Below are positions 11,249 to 18,162 of a stretch of 64,000 nucleotides of DNA, in pieces (positions within the stretch are counted from its first letter, which is position 1; every line of letters starts with the position of its first letter). Source of the DNA: CAVXHQ01 sp963789535 (GTDB taxonomy: Bacteria > Pseudomonadota > Alphaproteobacteria > Rhodobacterales > Rhodobacteraceae); contig CAWBKU010000004.1 of NCBI GenBank assembly GCA_963789535.1, positions 186,001-250,000 on the forward strand, in the 5' to 3' direction. Made by a program: the position numbers and the translations under genes. The notes beneath the pieces were generated by a model. That model was not told where the DNA came from and did not search any database. It saw only the letters and a list, made by a program, of their open reading frames with translations.

Positions 11249-11386
11249 ATGAGCAAAGAAGAAATCAAGACTGAGCAAATCGAGATGATGGTTGCCAAAC
11301 CGGATTACTCGCGCATTTCGATCAATTCTCAACAACCAATGACAAGCGCACCTTCCGCACCACCGCCGCCTAAACCGAAGCGCTGA
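11249..11386 (+). CDS. Array microprotein 1 (45 aa, PPPPKPKR tail)
   Basis: ATG 11249 follows an AGAGAGG ribosome-binding site. The 45-residue product has an acidic N-terminal helix-like half (MSKEEIKTEQIEMMVAKPDY), a polar middle, and the tail SAPSAPPPPKPKR. It is the first of five tandem tiny genes that share this ending but differ elsewhere. There is no signal peptide, no membrane segment and no cysteine. I recognise no family. The tail is expected to be disordered and basic, with a PPPP run of the type that slows ribosomes. It is the only member with a net acidic N-terminal half. Confidence 0.7.
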   Translation: MSKEEIKTEQIEMMVAKPDYSRISINSQQPMTSAPSAPPPPKPKR

Positions 11387-11388
11387 GC

Positions 11389-11523
11389 ATGGCAAAGAAA
11401 GCTACGCCACCGCCAAAGCCCAAACCTGTCCCGCGTCATCGGGGAGAGGTTCGGGTGCAAGGGTCGCAACAGCCCCGTGCTGCTGCACCGGGTACACCAC
11501 CACCACCCAAACCAAAAAGGTAG
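11389..11523 (+). CDS. Array microprotein 2 (44 aa, PPPPKPKR tail)
   Basis: ATG 11389 lies two bases after the stop of microprotein 1, so translation is probably coupled. The product is very basic: MAKKATPPPKPKP, then RHRGEVRVQGSQQPR, then APGTPPPPKPKR. The PPPKPKP motif occurs at both ends. The last codons AAA AGG TAG contain an AAAAGG sequence four bases before the next ATG. No known family recognised. Confidence 0.7.
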   Translation: MAKKATPPPKPKPVPRHRGEVRVQGSQQPRAAAPGTPPPPKPKR

Positions 11524-11526
11524 AGC

Positions 11527-11637
11527 ATGCCAAACACGCCTCCTAAGCCGTCCACTGCTAGAGTTGTCATTGAAAGATCGCAGAAACCTGTTGCCAGCAA
11601 ACCGGCATCGTCGCCACCTCCCAAGCCGAAAAGGTAA
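11527..11637 (+). CDS. Array microprotein 3 (36 aa, PPPKPKR tail)
   Basis: ATG 11527 follows the stop of microprotein 2 by three bases. The 36-residue product has MPNTPPKPSTAR at the start, a short central segment VVIERSQKPVASKP, and SSPPPKPKR at the end. It is the shortest member and has three rather than four prolines in the final run. The stop overlaps an ATG (TAATG) that is closed after two codons, so the next gene starts five bases later. Confidence 0.65.
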   Translation: MPNTPPKPSTARVVIERSQKPVASKPASSPPPKPKR

Positions 11638-11641
11638 TGCA

Positions 11642-11770
11642 ATGACTAGAAAACCGACCGCACCGCCTACGTCGCCGCGTCCTACAACGCCGCCGTCGCG
11701 TCCGATCCCGGAGACGAACACCCGTCCTATGCCTGCGGCCCCGTCTTCGCCACCGCCACCCAAGAGGTAA
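11642..11770 (+). CDS. Array microprotein 4 (42 aa, almost entirely Pro/Arg/Ser/Thr)
   Basis: ATG 11642 is four bases after the preceding stop. The product is about 40% proline, with PRP, SRPIP and TRPMP segments and the ending PSSPPPPKR. The composition resembles proline-rich antimicrobial peptides that bind the ribosomal exit tunnel, but it may simply be a disordered linker-like peptide. No signal peptide. Its final codons AAG AGG TAA give an AAGAGG ribosome-binding site for the next gene. Confidence 0.65.
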   Translation: MTRKPTAPPTSPRPTTPPSRPIPETNTRPMPAAPSSPPPPKR

Positions 11771-11774
11771 AGCT

Positions 11775-11894
11775 ATGCCATTTGAAGCGCAGTCAGGCGC
11801 TCACGCACAGTCAGATGGCGGATCCGTCTATACCCCCGACAACGCCAGACCCATCCCCAGCGCTCCGGCTTCACCGCCACCGCCCAAGAAGTGA
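11775..11894 (+). CDS. Array microprotein 5 (39 aa, PPPPKK tail)
   Basis: ATG 11775 is four bases after microprotein 4. The N-terminal part, MPFEAQSGAHAQSDGGSVYT, is polar and unlike the others; the end is SAPASPPPPKK. Its 3' end overlaps by 24 bases the convergent split membrane-protein gene on the reverse strand. A further ATG (11901) follows with GAAGGGG upstream, but that frame (32 codons, to 11999) has no proline tail and is antisense to the neighbour. Confidence 0.6.
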   Translation: MPFEAQSGAHAQSDGGSVYTPDNARPIPSAPASPPPPKK

Positions 11895-12551
11895 AGGGGC
11901 ATGCCGTATCCGCACCTCGGAGATTTCGCCCGCCGGAATGATTGTGATTTCCGGTCCCCAATCGCTATGCGATGGGTCCATTTTTTCCCATTCATCTGAG
12001 TCAGCCGCGCGATAATCGGTCACATACATTGCAATGGACCCGTCTTGCCCTAGGATCATTGGGCCGAACGGAGCTTTCTTGAAATCGTCCAGCCGCTCAC
12101 ATTGCGGCGTCGTGCCGTCTTTCTTAGCAACCGTTATTTGAGAGGGGCCGGAGTCTTCGCGATTAATGACGGTTTCCCATGCAGCGGTATTTCTATCCGC
12201 CGATGATATGCCTGCACTTCGCAGAAGCTCAGGAACGGCGCTCACGCTCACCCGCCGCTATAGCCCAGCCGCCAATAGAGCAATAATGATCCCGCCAACG
12301 CTTGCTCCGTAGCCCACCCATAACGGCAATTCGCCGCCCGATGGGACCGGATATTTCCAGTTGTAGACGATCAAGAGACCCGCTGACGCGGCCTGTGCCA
12401 CAAATGCAAACACCAGCGCTATGGCAAGTGCGTCCAGTGTCCGGTGCGTCGTGTCGCGGCCCGTGTAGGCCAGACGATAGGACAGGTAGCCCGCAACCAA
12501 GATGGCAAGGGTCTGGTAGGGCAATTGCAGGAGGTCTTCGAGGGCTTCCAT
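11871..12551 (-). pseudogene. Membrane protein gene split by an in-frame TAG
   Basis: On the reverse strand ATG 12551 opens a protein with about three membrane segments (YQTLAILVAGYLSY; LDALAIALVFAFVAQAA; LWVGYGASVGGIIIALLAAG). It is stopped by TAG 12258-12260. The same frame continues as RRVSVSAVPELLRSAG and then a soluble domain containing LTV-like ITVAKKDG, FGPMILGQDGSIAMYVTDYRA and IIPAGEISEVRI. Membrane-plus-cytosolic proteins of this layout exist as a single chain, and the stop sits where a TGG would complete LWRR. The last about 10 residues derive from the antisense of the microprotein array, so the 3' end may also be rearranged. No function known. Confidence 0.55.
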
Positions 12552-13427
12552 CTTCACAGAAAACCATTGTTTGTTAGGGCGCACAACGTAGAAGTATTGA
12601 GGGAAGCCCGTTTAGATGATTGTCAGCGATCACGGCATTTTCGTGCGGTAGGCGCCTCGTTCATGCTTGGGGCTTATGGTGGCTTTCCACCGGGAGCGGA
12701 AATGTGCTCAATGGCGGCTGAACGACCGCTTTGGGCCGAAATATCACGCTTGGCTGCTACCCGTCATGCAGCGGCCCGCACCAGAGATGTTGCGGGGTGA
12801 TCCGATTTTTGAGTCTAGAATCTTGCTGTTGCCAGCCGCACTCTATGACCTGCGTGCAGCTACTAACGCCTCTGGATTTGGAAACGGCCCCCACCCCGAG
12901 GGTCCCATTGTTTCCAAATCCAGAACCGTCAGCCTGTTTTGCGCATCGCGGCCCTTTCGTCATGACGACGGATCACGGCTCGGATCGAGACGCGCAGGTC
13001 GAGGGCGGCACGGACCAGTCGCGGGGTCGCGTGTTCCGGGATCAGGATCGAGGTCGAGGCGCGGGCCACGCGGGCGGCATGGCGGGCGCTGGACTCGTGA
13101 TCGAGGCGCGGGGTCAGCGTATCCGGGGCCAGCGTCTCTGATGCGGGACGTAGCGGCCCAACGCCGGTGCAGCGAAACTTGCCTGCGGGTGGCGACCGAC
13201 TTTCTGACTCAGCTGCGGCAGTGCTGCAGGATCTACTAGAATTGTAGATTTCAGGCGAGCGACGTCGCCAGAATCCGAACCGGTCGTTCGTCGTTCGCCG
13301 CACGAGTGCCCTGCACAAAACGGCAGCGCGCGCACCACTCCGCCTTGATACTGCGGCATCCCGAGAAAATGGCGACGATCCGTTTGTGCTCTGATAGCGT
13401 GCCTCTGGAGGGGCCACGGAGCTGCCG
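12552..13427. other. 876-bp gap with a perfect inverted repeat, no convincing gene
   Basis: No frame with a recognisable domain. It contains TCTGGATTTGGAAAC (12871-12885) and its exact reverse complement (12910-12924), a GCGCCC-rich reverse-strand frame near 12930-13140 without domain similarity, and AT-richer sequence near 13230-13260. The last about 170 bp should hold the promoter of the downstream regulator gene. Confidence 0.5.
12871..12924. repeat. Perfect 15-bp inverted repeat (strong hairpin)
   Basis: TCTGGATTTGGAAAC at 12871-12885 is exactly complementary to GTTTCCAAATCCAGA at 12910-12924, with a 24-nt GC-rich loop. It is not adjacent to a T-tract, and no gene ends nearby in a way that makes it an obvious terminator. 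It may be the remnant of a small mobile element. Confidence 0.8.
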
Positions 13428-14978
13428 ATGGATAGTGTTCGTTTCACAGAATTCACGTTGCAGCGGCGCGCAAGGCGGCTGGTGCGGGGCGACGACGACG
13501 TCGCCATAGGGGCGCGTGCCTTCGATCTTCTCGATTTTCTGATCACCTGCCGCGACCGCGTCGTCGGGCGCGACGAGGTCATGGCGGCGGTCTGGCCGAA
13601 CAGCGTCGTAGGCGAGAACAACCTGAACGTGCAGCTCGCGAACCTGCGGCGCCTGCTGGGGGCCGGTGCAATCGTCACGGTGCCGAGGCGCGGCCTGCGC
13701 TTCGCGCTGGAGGTCTCGTCGGCGGGTCCGTTGACGCTCGGCCTTCCGGACCGCCCCTCGGTCGTCGTCTTGCCCTTCGCGGATCTCGGCGGCGATCCCA
13801 CGCTGTCGTGGCTCGCCGACGGCTTCGTCGAGGATATCACGACCGAATTGTCCCGGTTCCGCGATCTCTTCGTCGTGGCGCGCAACTCGGCCTTCGCCTA
13901 CCGGGGCATGCCGCGCGATCTCAGGGCCATCTCGCGCGAACTCGGCGTACGCTACGTCGTCGAAGGCAGCGTCCGCGCCACGGCCGAGCGTGTGCGCGTC
14001 ACCGCGCAGCTAATCGACGCTCACACCGGAGGGCATGTCTGGGCCGAGGTCTTCGACCGCGACCTGGTCGGGCATTTCGACACGCAAGCACGGGTGGCGA
14101 AAGCCATCGTGACCTGCCTCGCGCCGCAGATCGACCGGGCCGAGGCCGAGCGCATCCGCACCGCCGCGCCCAACGACCTGAACGCGCACGGCATCGCGCT
14201 GCGGGGCTGGTCCCTGGTCTCGGCCGGCGACATGGCCTACGATCCCGCACCGCGCGACAAGGCGGCGGAGCTTGCCCGGCAGGCGCTGGACCTCGATCCG
14301 AACTCGGGCCTCGCGTGTCGCGTTCTGGCCTGGGTCGCCTGGTGGAACGTCTATCACGCCACGACACGCTCCGTGTCCGACACGCTCGCCGGAGGCATCG
14401 ACGCGGCCACGAAGGCCATCGCCGCAGATCCGACCGACCACCACGCGCGGCGGCTCAGGGCGCTTCTGCACTTCATGAACGAGGATGCGAGGGCCGGCCT
14501 GCCCGAGCTTCGCCAAGCGCACGAGATGAATCCGAACTGCGCGGTGACGCTGGCGTGGCTTGGACTCTACGAGGGCTTTCATGGCGATGCCGAACGCGGT
14601 GTGCCGCTGGCCGAGGCAGCACTGCGCCGCTCTCCGCGCGATCCGTCGCGCGGTTCCCTCCTCGCGGCGCTCGGCTTCGCGCAGTTCGCCGTGCGAAACT
14701 ACGATGCGGCCGCACAGGCGGCGGAGGCGGCGCTGGCCGAGGCCGCGGGAAGCGCCACGCCACTGATCCTCGGCACAATCGCCTGGGTCGGCGCGGGACG
14801 TATGGACCGGGCCGAAGCGGCCTTCGCACGGGTCGCCGAGATCGCGCCGACCCTCGTCGAGGCGCGGCTTGCAGGGCGCTGGCTCACCTCGAACCCCGAC
14901 TACCTGGCGCGTGCGCATACCTTCTTTTGCATCGCCGCCGGCCTCGCCCCTGCTGATGCGGTCAAGATGCTCAGGTAG
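13428..14978 (+). CDS. CadC-type winged-helix regulator with TolB-like/TPR region
   Basis: A 516-residue protein. Residues about 1-95 form an OmpR/CadC-type winged helix (ARAFDLLDFLI, RDEVMAAVWPNSVVGENNLNVQLANLRRLL, VPRRGLRFAL). Residues about 110-220 match the TolB-like segment seen in adenylate-cyclase-linked regulators (PSVVVLPFADLGGD, ISRELGVRYVVEGSVR). The rest is helical tetratricopeptide-like repeats. No membrane segment is visible, so it is a cytoplasmic transcription regulator that probably senses a ligand through the repeats. It lies just upstream of, and in the same direction as, the 15099-21568 cluster and may control it. Start ATG 13428, with a GGAGG-type site upstream. Confidence 0.85.
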   Translation: MDSVRFTEFTLQRRARRLVRGDDDVAIGARAFDLLDFLITCRDRVVGRDEVMAAVWPNSVVGENNLNVQLANLRRLLGAGAIVTVPRRGLRFALEVSSAGPLTLGLPDRPSVVVLPFADLGGDPTLSWLADGFVEDITTELSRFRDLFVVARNSAFAYRGMPRDLRAISRELGVRYVVEGSVRATAERVRVTAQLIDAHTGGHVWAEVFDRDLVGHFDTQARVAKAIVTCLAPQIDRAEAERIRTAAPNDLNAHGIALRGWSLVSAGDMAYDPAPRDKAAELARQALDLDPNSGLACRVLAWVAWWNVYHATTRSVSDTLAGGIDAATKAIAADPTDHHARRLRALLHFMNEDARAGLPELRQAHEMNPNCAVTLAWLGLYEGFHGDAERGVPLAEAALRRSPRDPSRGSLLAALGFAQFAVRNYDAAAQAAEAALAEAAGSATPLILGTIAWVGAGRMDRAEAAFARVAEIAPTLVEARLAGRWLTSNPDYLARAHTFFCIAAGLAPADAVKMLR

Positions 14979-15098
14979 CGGCGGCGCCTCCGATTTATAT
15001 CGTTTTAGCCGCGCTGGGTGACGCCGTTCTCATGGTCGGTCCACTCTGCCTCGACCGGGACGGCAGCACGCCGAAGCCCGACAAGCGGAGGAGATACC

Positions 15099-15431
15099 AT
15101 GCCTTTCTACCTGTACCAGTTGGCCTATTCCGGCGACGCCATAAAGGGGATGGTCGCCAAACCCAGCGATCGCGAAGCGGCTGCGCGCAAGCTCATCGAA
15201 GCGCTGGGCGGCAAGCTGCACCACATGTTTTTCGCTTTCGGGCAGTACGACGTGGTTTGCCTGATCGAATGTCCGGACGACACGACGATGATGGCGGGTG
15301 CCGCATCCGTCGCTTCGACGGGCACCGTCTCGGCCTCCGCAACGACGAAGCTGATGACCTCGGCAGAGGCGATCTCGGCCCTGGAGAAGGCCGGCCAGGT
15401 CACGGGCGCCTACACGCCGCCGCACGGGTAG
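15099..15431 (+). CDS. GYD domain protein
   Basis: A 110-residue protein with the GYD-family pattern: MPFYLYQLAYS at the start, AARKLIEALGGKLHHMFFAFGQYDVVCLIECPDD in the middle, and a helix TSAEAISALEKAGQV near the end. GYD proteins are small ferredoxin-like alpha/beta folds of unknown function. The start is ATG 15099 after GGAGGAGATA. It is the first gene of a co-directional cluster of small enzymes. Confidence 0.85.
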   Translation: MPFYLYQLAYSGDAIKGMVAKPSDREAAARKLIEALGGKLHHMFFAFGQYDVVCLIECPDDTTMMAGAASVASTGTVSASATTKLMTSAEAISALEKAGQVTGAYTPPHG

Positions 15432-15567
15432 TGTGGTCCGCGCAACAACGCCCGACACCCGCGACCGTGTCGGGCGGGGGCGCTCTGGAAGACTCGGATC
15501 GGGCCACCTTCCCGCGGACAGGTGGCCGGCCCGTGCCGTTCAGCGTTGAACGTTGGGAAGGGGTGGA

Positions 15568-16305
15568 ATGAACGGACAGGATCACGACTGGGTCACGCTG
15601 CATCGCCTCCGCTTTTCGGCGCCGATCGCCGCGCAGGTCCGAAGCTTTCCGACCGTGGCTGGCGCATCGGTCTGGCGATTCTGCCCGCAACACGCCGTGG
15701 GACATGACGGGCTGCCTACCCTGACATCGGAAATCTGGGGCGGCCTGGGGATCTGGGACAGCCGCGCGGAGGCCGAGGCGATGCTCGCCGATCCTGGTGC
15801 GGCGATGCCTTGGCTGGCCGAAGCCGAGGCGGCGTGGCACTGCCTTGCGGTTCCCGTCTCTCATCGCGGCAAGGTCAACTGGCGCGGCCATGTCGAGGAT
15901 GGCACCGCCGTCCGTCCTGCGCCCGCCGATCCCGGCGGCCCGCTGGTCGTCGTCACCACGGCGGGTTTTCTGTCGCGCGAGGAATGGATGCTGCCCCGCA
16001 TCCGGCTCTTCGTCGAAGGCGTGTCCGAGGTGATGGCGTGGTATGGCGCGCTGCCCTCGAACCTGCGCAACGACGTGTTCAACGGAACCGAAGGGCGCGA
16101 AGGTTTCACCTGCTCGCTCTGGCGATCTGACGAAGCGATGCGCGAAGTCGCCTATCATCAAGGCCGCCACCGCGCCCGGATGGAGGAAAGCCGCGCCGGT
16201 CTGATGTTCGACTACTCGTCCTTCACCCGTCTGCGCGCGCTGCGCAGCCATGGCGACTGGAACGGCGATCCATTTGCTGAATTGCAGGAAGGTGCCATGA
16301 CATGA
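15568..16305 (+). CDS. CrtA (spheroidene monooxygenase)-like protein
   Basis: A 245-residue protein beginning at ATG 15568 with GGAAGGGG nearby upstream. TLHRLRFSAP near the N-terminus and LPTLTSEIWGGLGIWDSRAEAEAM resemble the dimeric alpha/beta-barrel architecture of CrtA-like proteins, which act on carotenoids. No other carotenoid gene is present, so a different substrate is likely. Its stop overlaps the ATG of the next gene (ATGACATGATG), indicating coupled translation. The assignment is by pattern only. Confidence 0.5.
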   Translation: MNGQDHDWVTLHRLRFSAPIAAQVRSFPTVAGASVWRFCPQHAVGHDGLPTLTSEIWGGLGIWDSRAEAEAMLADPGAAMPWLAEAEAAWHCLAVPVSHRGKVNWRGHVEDGTAVRPAPADPGGPLVVVTTAGFLSREEWMLPRIRLFVEGVSEVMAWYGALPSNLRNDVFNGTEGREGFTCSLWRSDEAMREVAYHQGRHRARMEESRAGLMFDYSSFTRLRALRSHGDWNGDPFAELQEGAMT

Positions 16306-16658
16306 TGCTCGACGACGAGTTGCAGGGGTGGCTTGACCAGATGGCACGGTCCTATGCGGTCGGCGATGCCGCCGCTTGTGCCAGGATGTTCAGCGAAGAT
16401 GCCACGCTTCACTCGCCATTTGCGCCCCCCGCCCACGGGCGGGCCGAGATCGAGACCCTGCATCGGGAATGGACCCGGACAGCCACGGCAAAACGCCTCG
16501 ACATCCTGTCATTCGGCGGCTCGGGCGATCTTGCCTGGGTACTTGCCAGGTTCTCCGAAGGCGACACTGGTGCGGGCACCACGCTGGTCGTCCTCGACCG
16601 AAGCGAAGGCACCGGCTGGCTCTGCAAGGCGTGCAGCCTGAACGAAGAACAGATCTGA
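16302..16658 (+). CDS. SnoaL-like (NTF2-fold) protein 1
   Basis: A 118-residue protein with a SnoaL-like pattern: helix DQMARSYAVGDAAACARMFSEDATLHSPFAP, then GRAEIETLHREWT, then sheet strands ending LNEEQI. NTF2-fold proteins of this class are small cyclases, isomerases or binding proteins. It overlaps the CrtA-like gene by four bases and is followed 59 bp later by a second NTF2-fold gene. Confidence 0.8.
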   Translation: MMLDDELQGWLDQMARSYAVGDAAACARMFSEDATLHSPFAPPAHGRAEIETLHREWTRTATAKRLDILSFGGSGDLAWVLARFSEGDTGAGTTLVVLDRSEGTGWLCKACSLNEEQI

Positions 16659-16717
16659 ATACTGCGCCCATCAACTGCGCCGGGTGCGATATCCAACACG
16701 CAAAGGGTGAGAGAGAG

Positions 16718-17104
16718 ATGCAAACCGACAGTATCGCCGCCACGGCCGCGGCCTATACCGCCGCTTGGAACAGCGGCTCGGCCGAGGCCGTGGCCGCTTT
16801 TTACGCCGAGACGGGCGGCATCGTCATCAACCGGGGAACGCCCTGGAAGGGGCGCGCGGGCGTGCAGGCCATGGCCGAAGGATTCTTCGCCGATGTGCCC
16901 GACCTGACCCTGACCTGCGACGGGGTGCGCATCGCGGGCGATCACGTCGCCTTTCTGTGGACTTTCACCGGCCACCATGCCGAAACGCGCAACCCCTCGC
17001 GGATTACCGGCTGGGAAGAGTGGGACCTCGACGGCGCGGGCAAGGTCATCGCCTCCCTCGGATGGTTCGATACGGCGGACTACGCCCGGCAGGTGGCGGG
17101 ATGA
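16718..17104 (+). CDS. SnoaL-like (NTF2-fold) protein 2
   Basis: A 128-residue protein starting at ATG 16718 after GAGAGAG. The pattern YTAAWNSGSAEAVAAFYAETGGIVINRGTPWKGRAGV followed by DVPDLTLTCDGVRIAGDHVAFLWTFTGHHAET is characteristic of SnoaL-like polyketide-cyclase-type proteins. Its stop overlaps the ATG of a 25-codon frame. It probably acts together with the neighbouring NTF2-fold protein on a small molecule, substrate unknown. Confidence 0.85.
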   Translation: MQTDSIAATAAAYTAAWNSGSAEAVAAFYAETGGIVINRGTPWKGRAGVQAMAEGFFADVPDLTLTCDGVRIAGDHVAFLWTFTGHHAETRNPSRITGWEEWDLDGAGKVIASLGWFDTADYARQVAG

Positions 17105-17178
17105 GCACGCCGTGCCAAAGGGCGGACGGCAGCCTTTGCGCCGAGGACGGCAGCCTTTGCGCCGAGACTGGCACATGA
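17101..17178 (+). CDS. Possible 25-residue peptide with a duplicated DGSLCAE unit
   Basis: ATG 17101 overlaps the TGA of the preceding gene (ATGA). The frame encodes MSTPCQRADGSLCAE, a second DGSLCAE, then TGT. The duplication comes from an exact 21-bp tandem repeat (17125-17145, 17146-17166). The ATGA overlap and three regularly spaced cysteines are suggestive, but the frame is short and may be a chance product of a recent tandem duplication. Confidence 0.3.
   Translation: MSTPCQRADGSLCAEDGSLCAETGT
17125..17166. repeat. 21-bp perfect tandem duplication
   Basis: Two adjacent identical 21-bp units (17125-17145 and 17146-17166) containing CAGCCTTTGCGCC. Being a multiple of three, the duplication preserves the small reading frame across it. 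Confidence 0.95.
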
Positions 17179-17282
17179 CCAAAGCCGCCGATTGCGGGGT
17201 CGATGCCATGCCGGTCCTGCATCTGACCGAGGGTGTAGATGGTATCTCGCGCTTTAGGTCACAACCGCAACAGGAGACGCCA

Positions 17283-17621
17283 GTGAACCTTCCCCTTTTC
17301 TTCGACGCGATGCCCGCTCTCGACGTGCCGTTTCCCGAGGATGTGGTCACAACCTACGCCGTCCCTTCGGATGCGGGGCTTGTGGCCTTCTTCCGCTTCA
17401 ACAAGGACATGGACCTTCCGCCCCACGCGCACGGGCCCCAATGGGGCACAGTGATCGCCGGAGAGATCGTCTTCACCATCGGCGGCGAGACGCGGACCTA
17501 TCGACCGGGTGACAGCTACGACATCCCTGCGGGTGTCGAGCACAGCGCAAGGATCCGGGCGGGGACCGTTGCGGTCGACGTCTTCGCGGAGGCAGACCGC
17601 TATCCGCTGAAGGCACGGTGA
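17283..17621 (+). CDS. Cupin domain protein
   Basis: A 112-residue single-domain cupin starting at GTG 17283 behind CAGGAGA. Motif 1 is HAHGPQWGTVIAGEIVFTIGG, with the metal-binding histidines and glutamate region, and motif 2 is GDSYDIPAGVEHSARI. Single cupins bind a metal and either catalyse small oxidations or isomerisations or sense ligands. One base separates its stop from the acetyltransferase start region, consistent with an operon. Confidence 0.9.
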   Translation: MNLPLFFDAMPALDVPFPEDVVTTYAVPSDAGLVAFFRFNKDMDLPPHAHGPQWGTVIAGEIVFTIGGETRTYRPGDSYDIPAGVEHSARIRAGTVAVDVFAEADRYPLKAR

Positions 17622-17622
17622 G

Positions 17623-18162
17623 ATGGCCGTCGCCATCGCCCGCGCGGAGACGCCCGAAGACCTCGACGCCGTGCGCGGCCTGATCCGCGACTTCTTCGCT
17701 TGGGCGATGGCGCATGTGGCCGAGGGTGGGAAGGACCCGAACCAGTCCGTCTTCGCCAACCTCGAAGCCGAGCTTGCCGGGCTTCCGGTACGTTTCGGTG
17801 CGCCCTCGGGTTGCCTGCTTCTCGCGCGGCTCGACGGGGCGCCGGTCGGCTGCGTCGCATTCTACGGGCAGGACGCCACGACGATGGAGATCAAGCGCAT
17901 GTTCGTGCGTCCCGAGGCCTGGGGGGAGGGCGTCGGCGGGCGCATGCTGGAGGCTCTGCTTGCCGAGGCGGAGACCACCGGATACGTCCGCTACCGGCTG
18001 TCCACCCACCACATGCTGCACACGGCCCAGGCGCTCTACCGCCGCGCCGGTTTCCGCGAGGTGCCCGGTTCGGCGGGTTTTCCGGGCATCGTGGAGGGCG
18101 TCGACATCTGCACGGAAATGACCCCGACCCACAGCGGCGCGAAGGAGAACCGCCTTGCCTGA
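17623..18162 (+). CDS. GNAT family N-acetyltransferase
   Basis: A 179-residue GNAT enzyme. After an N-terminal helix (DAVRGLIRDFFAWAM) come the central strands LARLDGAPVGCVAFYGQD and EIKRMFVRPEAWGEGVGGRMLEALL. The last holds the acetyl-CoA pyrophosphate loop (R/QxxGxG/A, here WGEGVGG). YRLSTHHMLHTAQALYRRAGFREV completes the fold. The acceptor is unknown. It overlaps the next gene by eight bases. Confidence 0.9.
   Translation: MAVAIARAETPEDLDAVRGLIRDFFAWAMAHVAEGGKDPNQSVFANLEAELAGLPVRFGAPSGCLLLARLDGAPVGCVAFYGQDATTMEIKRMFVRPEAWGEGVGGRMLEALLAEAETTGYVRYRLSTHHMLHTAQALYRRAGFREVPGSAGFPGIVEGVDICTEMTPTHSGAKENRLA

Noticed and set aside
11901..11999. Sixth microprotein start (32 codons) after the array
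   Set aside because: A GAAGGGG site precedes the ATG, but the frame lacks the proline tail and is antisense to the neighbouring membrane-protein gene; at best a truncated sixth unit.
12929..13140. Reverse-strand frame containing ASTSILIPEHATPRLVRAALDL
   Set aside because: Locally protein-like, but no start, no family match and overlapped by other frames; not enough to call a gene.
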